Origin: Aphrocallistes beatrix
Taxonomy: Eukaryota; Porifera; Hexactinellida; Sceptrulophora; Aphrocallistidae
Direction: 5' to 3'
NCBI GenBank assembly: GCA_963281255.1
Contig: OY725493.1
Span: forward strand, 310,001 to 374,000
Length of the DNA: 64,000 bases
Below the pieces are notes generated by a model, which saw nothing but the letters and a program-made list of their open reading frames with translations, did no database searches and was not told the DNA's origin. A program made the position numbers and the translations under genes. Below, in pieces: positions 22,622 through 32,995 of the stretch (its first letter is position 1; every line of letters starts with the position of its first letter).

Positions 22622-23440
22622 CAGTCGAACCTGCTATAACGGCCACTCTATATAACGGAAATTCCATAATATTGAACCTGTGTATAGCGGTCACCTGCTC
22701 AATGCGGCCAGCGGCCAACCGTTTGCAGTCCCTTACTGCCCTAAAACTGTGTATAACGGCCATCACCTGTCTATAACGGCCACTACCTGTCTATAACGGC
22801 CACTACCTGTCTATAACGGCCATCACCTTTTTCACATTTTCATGTGTTTATTATGGGATACGGACAGTTCGCTACATGGACAGTTCGCTACGGACAGTTC
22901 GCTACACGGACAAATTTAATAGAAAATGTAATGTAACTGACTGAAGTTTCGTCGCTGATATTTCTTTGAATAAAATTATTGAATCCTCACTTTCATTCTC
23001 CCATTCATTCTGACAAATAATACATGATAATCACCCACCCCCTCACGAAATAAAAATACCACTCTCGCGTGCCATTTGATATTATTTCAAACTCAAAATG
23101 CCTACTTTCTCTTTGTTCTTATACAAAATACTCTCCAAAATGCCCACTCTCACTCTCCTATCAATTCTAGTCCATGTAGCAAACTGTCCGTAGCGAACTG
23201 TCCATGTAGCGAACTGTCCTGTAGCAAACTGTCCGTATCCCGTTTATTATAGGTCCTGTTACGAACGATAAACAAGTTTCATGTAATTACTTCAAGTAAT
23301 GGATTTCTAAAACTTGATATTTATTGCACTACGTTGATACCTTTGGTGATTAAGACAATCACCTGTGTATAACGGTCACCTGTGTATAACGGCCAATTTT
23401 ATCCAGTCCCTTGGGTGGCCGTTATATACAGGTTCCACTG
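22622..23440. mobile_element. pogo-type MITE (copy B) with nested insertion
   Basis: Ends CAGTCGAACCTGCTATAACGG and its inverted counterpart, TA on both sides. Same family as 4828-5496, reverse orientation. It is enlarged by a hAT-like element at 22855-23242. Confidence 0.85.
22855..23242. mobile_element. hAT-like MITE nested in pogo MITE
   Basis: Ends GGGATACGGACAGTTCGCTAC inverted with one or two changes. The 8-bp duplication TTTATTAT lies at 22847-22854 and 23243-23250. The copy at 4828-5496 is continuous across this point. Internal repeats of acagttcgctac at both ends. Confidence 0.85.
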
Positions 23441-23777
23441 TATTCCCATTAAGCGCTGCGGAAAGTAGAAAATATATATAGACAAGAATTTATCGCAATT
23501 TATTTGGGGGATCGGCGTTGCATTCGTAGAGTATGAGAACAAATGTATTTTAATAAACATGAAATATATTTCATTCAAATACTGTTAAGGTGAACAAATT
23601 TTTGGATATATCTTTTGAAAATCATATAGTCAAGGTGTAGAGAAACGGATGTACCATTATTTTGGCAAATAGATTCCATTAATTCCATTGGTTGACAAAA
23701 TGAAGTAACCCCAAAAAATACAATTTAATTGCCAGAATAAGATTACATCTGTCTATAGTGTTTTATTTTATTATTTA

Positions 23778-24335
23778 CAAGCGCGCTTCGCTTGCTTGCG
23801 CTGCGCGGCTGGCGGACAATTTGTGTCCGCCGGAAGCGCCCTTTGGGCGCCTGTGGTCACCATTGATTAATTATATGGGAGATAACTTCCCTAAATACGA
23901 CTGTCCTACTGTCATAATCAATATCGCACGAAAAATCACCAAATTTGTCAATTTTTAAAATTTTGATGCGTAATGATGACGTCATAACAGAGTGATGAGT
24001 CATCATTTTTTGATAATAGTTGGACCATATGTGAGGTATACTAATATACATATTCTATTAAAATTTCAGCCTTCTATCTCCTATAATGGCTAACTGTATT
24101 GCTTAACTTTTTAAAATGTGACAATGACGTCATAATTCCATGATGAGTCGACATTTTGGTCTGAGCTCAGAACTTAGTGGAGCCATAGACAAAAGACTCT
24201 TACATGCCAAAAATCAGCTTTCTGCGCCCGGGAGTTTCTTCAATCAATTCGTTACAGATATATATATATATATATATACATATATACATATATACACATT
24301 AATCGAGTTTTAATAGTAAGGATTTATATTTCTTG
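23778..24335. mobile_element. Single arm of the foldback family
   Basis: Starts CAAGCGCGCTTCGCTTGC and runs through the same block order as the left arm at 17714-18125, ending at a (TA)n tract near 24256. No second arm is adjacent. Confidence 0.75.
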
Positions 24336-25173
24336 ATTAACAAAATATGTTCTCATACTCTCCAAATGCAATCCCGATAATACAAGTAAACCCTAGAATA
24401 AATTGTAAATAATAATAATTCCTACTTTGTGCAGCACTAAGTAGGAATATTTCAAAAACTCCAACTTTGTTGCGCCAAGTAGGGATATTCTTACTTGGCG
24501 CAGAACATTACTACGACTCCAGTAAGGCATGAAATCTTGCTCTTAGAAGTGTATCTCCTTTATTAAATGAGAAGCTATGATACTACGATTTTAGTCGAAA
24601 TATAGGATATCCAGGTTTATCCCCTTCCCGACCCGTCTAGGTTTTAGCTACAACCAATCTTTCAGAAATACTACAATAAACAGCACATTAGCTTAGAAAC
24701 AATCAACCATGCGCCATCTTCAATCAGTGCGTGCCCTAAAGTATTTTAATTTTTAATATATGATTTTCTGGCACTAGAAAACTATGGTGGACACTTTGCG
24801 TTCGCTGAAGACACCCTTTGGGTGCCTGTGCAAAATGTGTGATTATAATGGAGATAGCATCTCTAAATATATGTATCTTACTGTTATAATCGATATCATC
24901 AAATTTGTCAGTTTTTCAATTCAGCTACTATCAGTAGTTTAGAACTTCAACCTGAACACATACTTAATATCAATTAAGGATATATAATGTCATATTTTAT
25001 TTTCATAAACCCTATCAAGGTGACTAGGGGTATGAAGAGCATTTCGAAATACATCTACTTTCGGCGAACGAATTTACACGCCGGTCATGACACAAGGCAT
25101 CTCCTATACTAGGAGTACACTAAAAATCGATTATCAGAGGAAATGTGTCTTTAGACGAGAATAACTGTACATA

Positions 25174-25613
25174 CACTAAGCGGACAAAAGATTTCAACAC
25201 TTGATTTTTCCCATACAAATAATACTAAAATGGGTCTATTCATGAAGAGGGTTACTTCTAAACGGTATGGGATACAGCTAATCGGATTCCAGATTCGAAT
25301 AATACGCATTCAAATTAGTAACAGGTTAATTTTTCTAATTAATCATTCATTCCTAACTTTTTGTAATTATCACATGATACATGATAGCAATGAATTATCT
25401 ATGGTGGCTCAGGCTGATAAAATTGTTCATTGAGTTGAGTAATTTATTAGTTATGTTCAACTATGACAAATTCGAATGTGTAGATTTCGAATCTGAAATC
25501 AGATTTTTAGTATCTCTTTGAATTTGAACGTATTGCCCTTCATGAAAAATTCCAATTTTATATTATTTGTATGGGAAAGAATCAAGTGTTGAAATACTTT
25601 TGTCCGCTTAGTG
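25174..25613. mobile_element. Tc1/mariner-type MITE (440 bp)
   Basis: Inverted ends CACTAAGCGGACAAAAG with about 50 bp of further complementarity (tttcaacacttgattttt), flanked by TA. A decayed relative lies at about 58860-59015. Confidence 0.85.
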
Positions 25614-25791
25614 TATAATATGCTTACATCAACAAATTTTAACAACCGTTTTGTGGTAGAGGTAGCTCACTGTATAGTAGAAAACCATCCATGTCATAAC
25701 ATCGCTGAATAAGTTGATTATTAATGAGGGAGATAAGTATACTTATAATTTCTATACTTTGAAAATTGATAATTATAATGAGTTCAACTAG

Positions 25792-28700
25792 GCACCAACT
25801 TCCGTTGCTCCATCAGGCCAGGATCAGACCAATTTGAGTAATGAAGCCTATAAGATACAAACCAGAAAAGCTGCGCTTGACATTCAGTATCAGCTGTTTA
25901 CGAACCTAACTCCTGAAAAGAAACGAGTAGGACCTTTCAACACTGATCAAATCCTGTACTGCGACCTCGTTAACATTATATGCAATCAAGAACGAAATGA
26001 GTTGGGAGAAGACATGACGGTAGAACTGTACACCTGTGAAGGGTACCCATTAGCCACTAGACCTATCTCCTACATAAGCAAACTGTCCGACTGGTGTCTT
26101 GAGGAGTATCCTGACACTCCTCTACTCTATGCTGTTCCTAGACTTAAATGCTATACTGACAAGTGTACACAGTACATGACGGCAGCTCCTCTCTGTGATG
26201 GAACTGATTCTATCTTCATTCGGAATGAAGAATGCGGATTCAGTATGAATCAAATCCGAACTAATTGCACACAGGGCACGTATTTCCAGTTAATAAAGAG
26301 AATACAAGATATGACAGGAATTCCAGGCCACCTTATCCAATTGTACCAAGCTGGCACCTTTATCCATTCATCTACAGATGTCACATTAAATGAACTAAAT
26401 ATTGCGAATCAGTCCGCTTTGGAAATAAAGCCAATTATAAATTTCTGGACTCAAGGGAAGGATAAGAATTTTATGCTACAAGAGTGCAAACCAACTTGGC
26501 ATCAGGAACAAAGTACTTATGGGAGCACGTTCTTTTTCAGCTGTCTCTACTCGCTAGCTGATTGGATGGCAGAACCTCTGCAACAAACATCGGGAATATT
26601 ACATAGAACTTTAGGACACATACGCAGCATAACAGGATGTCCTCCACTCATCCACGCACTCAATCTATTATTCTCTAAAGAAACTCTAACTCTCCCTCAC
26701 AGAGTTGCTATTCAGCAATGTTTGGTTTTGCTATTCAAAATGATAAAACCAAAAACACCAAAATTACACTTAACCAATTTTGAGGTCATAAATTCAGAAA
26801 AAGTGACAGAATATTCAAATTATTTTTGGGTTTATTTGGTTGACAGTTCAACACCTGGTCACACGCATTCGGAACAATACTCCACATTCAAACTCATCTG
26901 TAGTGAAACCTACCACCGTATGACTGACCCTGTGATAGTGAAGGATGTCAATGGAGTAGAACACATCCTTGAACAAACTAAAGTGAGTACCGAGATCATT
27001 GTTAAGTATCTGTACAACTATAAACGTATGCTCAAGTGTTTCATTGGAGATGAGGCAGTTGTTTGGAATTGTATTAGCATTCCTACTTGTGGGATTGACT
27101 TAACTGGAGAATGGAAGAGTCTTGTCAAGAAATGTAAGAATTATCCAGCACTCTGTGTCCAAGCACCTCTTAACGTTAAATCCACTCAATGTCGTAGACC
27201 ATCCATGATTCCCACTGGAAACGGGAATATCGGCGTCTACATAGATAGTTCTAAAGATACAAATAAACCTCATGTGTATTATGAGGTTACTACTGGACAA
27301 TCCGTATTATTCGATGCTCATGAATTGGATAGAGATGTGAAGTTGAAGCAGCCTCCTTGTTTCAAGAGACTTGCATTGCTCACGAACCCTGACGGGCAAG
27401 GTTTACAAGCCATCACTCGCGATCCAGAAGAAGTTATAATGGTCATTTTGGACACCAGTGGATCAATGGGATCGGTTTATCTGGATGGTAAGACTAATTA
27501 TCAGTCAGTACTTGAGGCATTCAGTGCTTTCTGCGATCGTTCTACTGCCTATGACTTGAAACATGTAATTGGACTAACTTTGTTTGCGAAAAACTGCAGT
27601 TTACAATATCCTCTTTCTGAAAACTTTCGGGAGTTTAATAATCAGTTTGGAAACTTTCCACCAGGAACACATACAGCAATATACGTAGCAATCAACTTCG
27701 CAATCCAACAGTTGAACAATTTCACAACTTTACATCCAGAATATAGAGAAGTACCTCGTAGGATATTATGCCTGACAGATGGAGGAGATAATCATTCGAA
27801 TCTAACGTCACAAGGAGCAACTCAATTGCTGATAGAAAATAAAATAATAATGGACTGTGTGTTGTTGTGTGATGGTATAGTAGAAACGCATGCTATTGCT
27901 AAAGCAAGTGGAGGGTATTCTTTCAGACCCGAAGATTCACAGGAAATGTTGAACATATTTGAACAGGAAACAATGCTTTCAATGAAGACCAGACAGCATT
28001 GCACAGCAGCTTTTGTTCCTGGAGAAGAGATTGATCTTATGTCACAAGTCATTCTACCAATCGATACAGAGCCTACTCACTTGCTACCTGAAAAGATTAA
28101 CATAAAGGTACAAACACCTCAAAAGTGTCTCGCACGTGCTCTTATCCAGAGACAGCTGTCTTCTCACATCAACACTGATCTAACTAAAAGGATCTTACAA
28201 GAGCTTTCCTACTATCAAGCACATCCTCACCCAGCTATCGAGGTGTTCCCTGGAGAAGAACACATTGACTTCTGGAGGATTATAATGGAAGGACCAGAAG
28301 GTACACCTTACGAAGGAGGAATATTTGAGCTGTTCATTGAGTTCATTAATGAATATCCAACCAAACCACCTAACATCCGATTCATCACACCTATCTACCA
28401 TTGTAACATCAACAGTTCAGGACGAATTTGCCACACAATCCTGGATAGGTTCTATGCCCCCGGGGTGAGGGTAGGGGAGATCTTCAACCACGTGTATGGA
28501 CTCCTCATTGACGCAGAGCCTGATGACCCATTGGACAGTGTGAAGGCCACACTACTACGTTGTGATAGAGATGAATATTTGGATAATGCTAGATATCACA
28601 CTGACCAACATGCAAAAGCTAGAACCAAGAGACAAGTCCGTATTGATCTTCTTGGTAATGATCAGAATGTGCAGGTGAACTATCCAGCTCACTTGGTGTG

Positions 28701-28914
28701 TCCACTAACATTGGAGCTTTTTGTGGATCCAGTTTCAAACGCGGATGGAGAGACATACGAGAGAGAAGCTATCTTGGAGCACCTCGGGAGCGGAAAGAAC
28801 TACGATCCTTTCACATTCCGTGAGCTACATGAAGATGAGTTGCGTCCGAATAAAGCAGTAGGGAAGGCAGTGACAGAGTTCAAGCAAGAGATTGAAAGAG
28901 CTGGTCAACTGTAA
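25792..28914 (+). CDS. Effector exon: Ubl-like x2, vWA, E2 (UBC), U-box (HCN type)
   Basis: Phase-0 exon after a CAACTAG acceptor at 25791; the first codons read APTSVAPSG, and no ATG is needed because the SAM exon at 19295 supplies it. About 1040 residues. The second beta-grasp segment (TYFQLIKRIQDMTGIPGHLI) resembles ubiquitin's helix region. vWA with an intact MIDAS (DTSGS) near residue 550 and TDGGDN later. UBC near 785-945 with HCN in place of HPN but a cysteine in GRICHTIL. U-box from about 960 (CPLTLELFVDPV, DGETYER). AATAAA overlaps the region 4 bp after the stop. Intact and the best candidate for a working E2-E3 chain. Confidence 0.88.
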   Translation, partial: APTSVAPSGQDQTNLSNEAYKIQTRKAALDIQYQLFTNLTPEKKRVGPFNTDQILYCDLVNIICNQERNELGEDMTVELYTCEGYPLATRPISYISKLSDWCLEEYPDTPLLYAVPRLKCYTDKCTQYMTAAPLCDGTDSIFIRNEECGFSMNQIRTNCTQGTYFQLIKRIQDMTGIPGHLIQLYQAGTFIHSSTDVTLNELNIANQSALEIKPIINFWTQGKDKNFMLQECKPTWHQEQSTYGSTFFFSCLYSLADWMAEPLQQTSGILHRTLGHIRSITGCPPLIHALNLLFSKETLTLPHRVAIQQCLVLLFKMIKPKTPKLHLTNFEVINSEKVTEYSNYFWVYLVDSSTPGHTHSEQYSTFKLICSETYHRMTDPVIVKDVNGVEHILEQTKVSTEIIVKYLYNYKRMLKCFIGDEAVVWNCISIPTCGIDLTGEWKSLVKKCKNYPALCVQAPLNVKSTQCRRPSMIPTGNGNIGVYIDSSKDTNKPHVYYEVTTGQSVLFDAHELDRDVKLKQPPCFKRLALLTNPDGQGLQAITRDPEEVIMVILDTSGSMGSVYLDGKTNYQSVLEAFSAFCDRSTAYDLKHVIGLTLFAKNCSLQYPLSENFREFNNQFGNFPPGTHTAIYVAINFAIQQLNNFTTLHPEYREVPRRILCLTDGGDNHSNLTSQGATQLLIENKIIMDCVLLCDGIVETHAIAKASGGYSFRPEDSQEMLNIFEQETMLSMKTRQHCTAAFVPGEEIDLMSQVILPIDTEPTHLLPEKINIKVQTPQKCLARALIQRQLSSHINTDLTKRILQELSYYQAHPHPAIEVFPGEEHIDFWRIIMEGPEGTPYEGGIFELFIEFINEYPTKPPNIRFITPIYHCNINSSGRICHTILDRFYAPGVRVGEIFNHVYGLLIDAEPDDPLDSVKATLLRCDRDEYLDNARYHTDQHAKARTKRQVRIDLLGNDQNVQVNYPAHLVCPLTLELFVDPVSNADGETYEREAILEHLGSGKNYDPFTFRELHEDELRPNKAVGKAVTEFKQEIERAGQL

Positions 28915-28917
28915 ACC

Positions 28918-28923
28918 AATAAA
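28918..28923 (+). terminator. Poly(A) signal AATAAA
   Basis: Canonical hexamer four bases after the TAA stop at 28912-28914. This would give a very short 3' UTR; GT-rich sequence follows near 28927-28940. Confidence 0.55.
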
Positions 28924-30184
28924 GCGTTGTGTTTGTAAATATCCCTAATAATTGGATTTATCTTGCTCTAAGAGATTGTATATGTATATACCCTAGTAGT
29001 TAGAACTTAGTTTCAGTAGGAGCATTTGTTTGCTCATTGTTAGGATAGCTAGAGGTGTATCATGTTTTTGATATAATATATGTTTACTTTAAAGTTTTGT
29101 TTTTGTTTGTTTAGGTTTTACACTCAAATCTAGCACTTTGTTGCGCAATTCTTACTATTTGAGATATGGCATTGACGGTCTGTAGCTTTCGTACCTACAC
29201 ATCCATGTAACATTGATATACGTACAAACGTTATATGAACGTTATATGACGTTTCACCATAGTACACGGATATGAATGTGTTTTGAAATTTGAAGCAATT
29301 TGGCCAAGTAGTTTTTCCAAGAACAAACAGAAGAATGGAAGTGTTTACACATCGATTCTTCTGTTTGTTCTTGGGAATCTACCCGACTAAATTGAATCTA
29401 ATTTCAATCATGTATCCTTATATGATGGAACAACATCATTCTTTACAAGGTGTTAAGAAATTGATGTCCTTAAATTTGAAATGTAATTCCTTATAGTATT
29501 AAGTCTGATAGTCATGAAAGTACTCTGTTCAGAACGTATGATACAAAAGAGATTCTAAATACAATAATAACAATATTGCATCGGCCTGGCGGTATCTAAA
29601 CCAAACATGTCTGTTTTGCCTTTATACAATACAGCGCCACGGCATCTTCGCCTAAAAGAACCCATGAATAACAAAGGAACGCGTTCGCAACATTTGGTTG
29701 TAAAGCAACGGGAAACCTTGTCATAAACCCCCGAAAAATGAGTAATTTTAGTTAGAAAGATCTTTTGCCACGCATCTTTAAAATGATCCCAATTATGGCA
29801 TTATATATGCATCCAGTTAATGTTATTAGAAACTTTATTAAGGGTTTATATTTAGCAATTGATCTTAGCGGTAGCATTAGGAGGACATCAATTTCTTAAC
29901 GCCTTTGAAAATCTGATGATCTGAAGTAAATGTTTGAAATCACTAATTGATATTTCTATATAATTAAGCTAATATATCCATAATCCCACACTTCCTTCTC
30001 TATTACATTTCCTTCATATCAGATAACACTTCTTGTAAGGTCCAGATTGGCATCTCTAATATTAAGCAGATCAGATATCAGTTAAACCCTCAATATAGTA
30101 GTCATAGGGATTTATATTATAAAGATTTTGTACTGAAATATTTTCTATTCTATTGGATATTGTACTAGGGAAGGAATATCGCAA
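28924..30184. other. Intergenic
   Basis: No gene seen. One near-perfect hairpin at 29317-29374 is listed separately. Confidence 0.4.
29317..29374. repeat. Perfect 20-bp inverted repeat with 18-nt loop
   Basis: CCAAGAACAAACAGAAGAAT at 29317-29336 pairs perfectly with 29355-29374; three more pairs (one a wobble) extend the base. It could be a small-RNA precursor or a very small MITE. Confidence 0.75.
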
Positions 30185-30394
30185 ATGGCAACGGAAATTC
30201 CAGAAATGTCATTGCATGATTATCTCAAGGAGATACGGCTTGACAAGTTTGAACAAAAGCTTAACAAAAAAGGCGTCCATTCGGTTCGTGATTTTGAAAC
30301 TATCGATCAATCATCGCTGATTTCAGAAGTAGGGATGAATCTAGCTCAAGCCAAGTACTTAGAAAGAAGAATGGAAGTAATGTTTCCAGATTTA
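30185..30394 (+). CDS. SAM-domain adaptor exon
   Basis: 70 codons, MATEIPEMSLHDYLKEIRL to VMFPDL, with phase-0 donor TTA|GTGAGT. SAM helices are visible in HDYLKEIRLDKFEQKL and EVGMNLAQAKYLERR. It joins in frame to the short exon at 32387 and then to the effector at 32996. Decayed paralogues are at 8343-8571 and about 60890-61015. Confidence 0.8.
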
Positions 30395-32386
30395 GTGAGT
30401 TGGATAAGTAGATATTGTTCTGTATATTGTATACCATGGGATTGCGATTTTATTATTCTAGCACGCTTTAATCGTTTTCGCTGCGCAGCTGACAAACGCT
30501 TTATGTCCGTATCTGTTGCCTTTCTGGCTCCTCTTCGCCCTTTCTCAAATAAAAACTTTATCCGGCATTTTATCCCGTGAATTGGAAACATTTCCTTTAA
30601 TAATCCATGTACAACATGCACAGCCTGTTGTATACTCGCATAGTCGTATTCCGCTGAGATCTGCACTGCATATGAATAATATGAATAATATGAATTCTTA
30701 ATTATTAACCAAAGATAATAATCGAAATGTATAGTCCATGCCCACCCTGCTAATACGCCCACTCAGTGACCAGAACGGCATTGATGAACCTGACACAAAA
30801 TATTAAGAGCCACCCAGCAAATAATGCAGACTGAGAGGCGCGCTTATTATAATAAATCTAAATCAGTCATGCGTATGTAGAGGTGGTATTTTGCACCTAA
30901 TGTTATCCAGTCATCAAGTAAAACTGATCCTATGCTATCTAAGAGAATTGGACTTTGAATAGCAGAAAATCAGGTAACTGATTGGTTACCATACGCCAAT
31001 CATTTTTGAGTCTTAAGAGATATTATGAGCATGTAATAAAATAACTATTTACCCTCTCCATGGGTGCACTGTGCTATTAACACATAACACATATTCATTT
31101 TCCCATTAGTTTATCCTCTATATAGTATGTGCCAACCTAAGTATCACTACGTTCGTTTGACTCACTCTCGCATAGTCCATTTTAAATCGCTTTAACTTTA
31201 AAATTGTCACACAGATATAATCCCCTATGCACTGGTCATATGTATACTCTTCAGTTCCTCAGGCTCTGTACAAATGCACAAACACATACATATACATTGA
31301 GTCTAAATAATCTGCTCAAGACACTATTCAAACATAATTGCACTCCACTGTGTGTATGTGTCTATATGTGATATCATATTCTCCAACAATATAGGAAATT
31401 CACCTTATTCCTTGGTGTCTAAGGGCTTTATACAGTTGAACCTCGTTAATACAAACACGGATAATAAGAACTCCAGATAATAGAGCAGATATTTTATCTC
31501 CTACAGGGGGGAGTAATACATATAAAGTATGATCAATAGTAAATATTTCGACCTCTATTGTACTCATTAACGCGGTTTTATTGCAGGGGGCCAGGTTTAT
31601 ACTCTGGGATCGCACATGGGGTCTTCTCCTGTGATGGGGTCAGGCCTGGCCCCGACCAAAAGTTGAGCTCGAATATTTATGTCGATAACGATTTTTCTGA
31701 ATCTAGCGCATGCTGTTTACATTGGAGATCGGCGAACCGTGTGTATAATATGCATTAAATATTTCCTATCTGAAACAGGAAATACTGTTAAAAAGCAAAG
31801 AAAATAATTTTAGCTTTGGGCCTGACCAAATGAAAAGTGCTTCCGCCGGGCCTGGGGGTCACGCATCCTCAGCTGCATATCAAAGTTATTTCTGATATTT
31901 GATCGATTGTTATTAGTATTTGGAATAGACCCAAAGTTTCAAGATTATTTAATGCAGTGAATTGTGTTCACTGTTTACTTGTAGAATGTGTTAGACTAAG
32001 TTGACTAATTCATTGAAAGATGATGGAGAATTATGAATTATTCAATTAATGAATTATTCAAAATCTCAAATATTAGTGCAGATTCTATGCTCAAAAGTGA
32101 TTAAAAGGTTGCTCATGTTATTTACCTCTAACATTGCTCAGTCCCTAAGCGAAATATCAAATATTTTTTAATTATTTTAGTTTTAAATTTTGAGTAATTC
32201 ATTGATAATTCATGAATTAGTCAACTTAGGTGTTAGAATATTCCAGAATCGTAAAATATCAAGTAAAATATTAAATTCTCGCTGCCCCTGTTCTACTGTA
32301 TATACTACTGTATATGCTACTGTCTATAAACATTATTTGACAATTACTGGATGCTTTTATATAATTTCAATCATTATTGTTTGTAG
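30395..32386 (+). other. Intron after the SAM exon
   Basis: No exon recognised. A decayed pogo-type end (acagttgaacctcgttaata) is at 31431. Otherwise AT-rich. Confidence 0.5.
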
Positions 32387-32473
32387 AAACTGAAAGAAGA
32401 AATACTTCCACCGTTACCACCGAGATCTGCTGCAACAAAAATAAACTCTGATTTGAAACCAAAAAAAGTTGAG
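32387..32473 (+). CDS. 29-codon linker exon, duplicate of effector exon start
   Basis: Acceptor TTTGTAG at 32386 and donor GAG|GTAAGT at 32473, both phase 0. Encodes KLKEEILPPLPPRSAATKI and about ten more residues, closely matching the first codons of the effector exon at 32996 (KPKEIVPPLPPKSAATQ). Homology continues past the donor into decayed coding sequence (to about 32555), so this is a partial duplication in which a new GTAAGT turned the copy into an extra exon. Confidence 0.65.
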
Positions 32474-32564
32474 GTAAGTTATTCCAACTTTCAATGTTAA
32501 AGATAAAATATAAATTTCTAGGCAGACAGCGAATTTGTACTCAGCTCCGTTCGCAATTAAAGTA

Positions 32565-32861
32565 CAGTACACCATCGCTAATCCGAACAACTCTGTACCA
32601 TCGATCGAAAAAAATCGTTTGGATTAGTGAATTTGTTCCGACTAGTGAAATAACACTAATTCAATGGGGTATTAACTATAATAAATTTGTATTGTTAGAA
32701 TATTTAAGATGTTATTTTTTTATGATTGTTTTTTTGGCGAGGTTTCTCAATCTTATTGAAAGATATAATATTATCAACGTTGATTCAATGCATAGAGGCA
32801 AATAAGTTTATATTTTGGGCGATTGTAAGAATGAAGTGTTCGGATTAGCAAAGGTGTACTG
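32565..32861. mobile_element. pogo-type MITE (297 bp)
   Basis: Ends CAGTACACCATCGCTAATCCGAAC and inverted counterpart, flanked by TA. Sits in the intron between the duplicated linker and the effector exon. Confidence 0.8.
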
Positions 32862-32995
32862 TACCATATTAAATCGCTTTAAAAATTAAAAATTGTCACC
32901 AGCATATAAAAATCCCCTTGGCTGTATTTATATATTTTTGGATAATTTTTACAGTTGCTGGATGTATTTATATTCTTTCAATTTTGCTTTTGTAG

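Larger units (their letters stand above)
19496..25791 (+). other. 6.3-kb intron of SAM-effector gene, repeat-filled
   Basis: No coding exon recognised. Contains hAT-like fragments with CAGTGGCGGATC near 19710, a GC-richer repeat-like block at 20450-20700, a dispersed repeat at 20880-21010 that recurs inverted at 24590-24740, and the elements listed separately at 21514, 22622, 23778 and 25174. Confidence 0.6.

Noticed and set aside
24430..24510. Repeats around gcgccaagtagg as a CRISPR-like or regulatory array
   Set aside because: Only a few irregular copies, shared with 22555-22600, in a repeat-rich intron of a eukaryote; more likely repeat-element debris.
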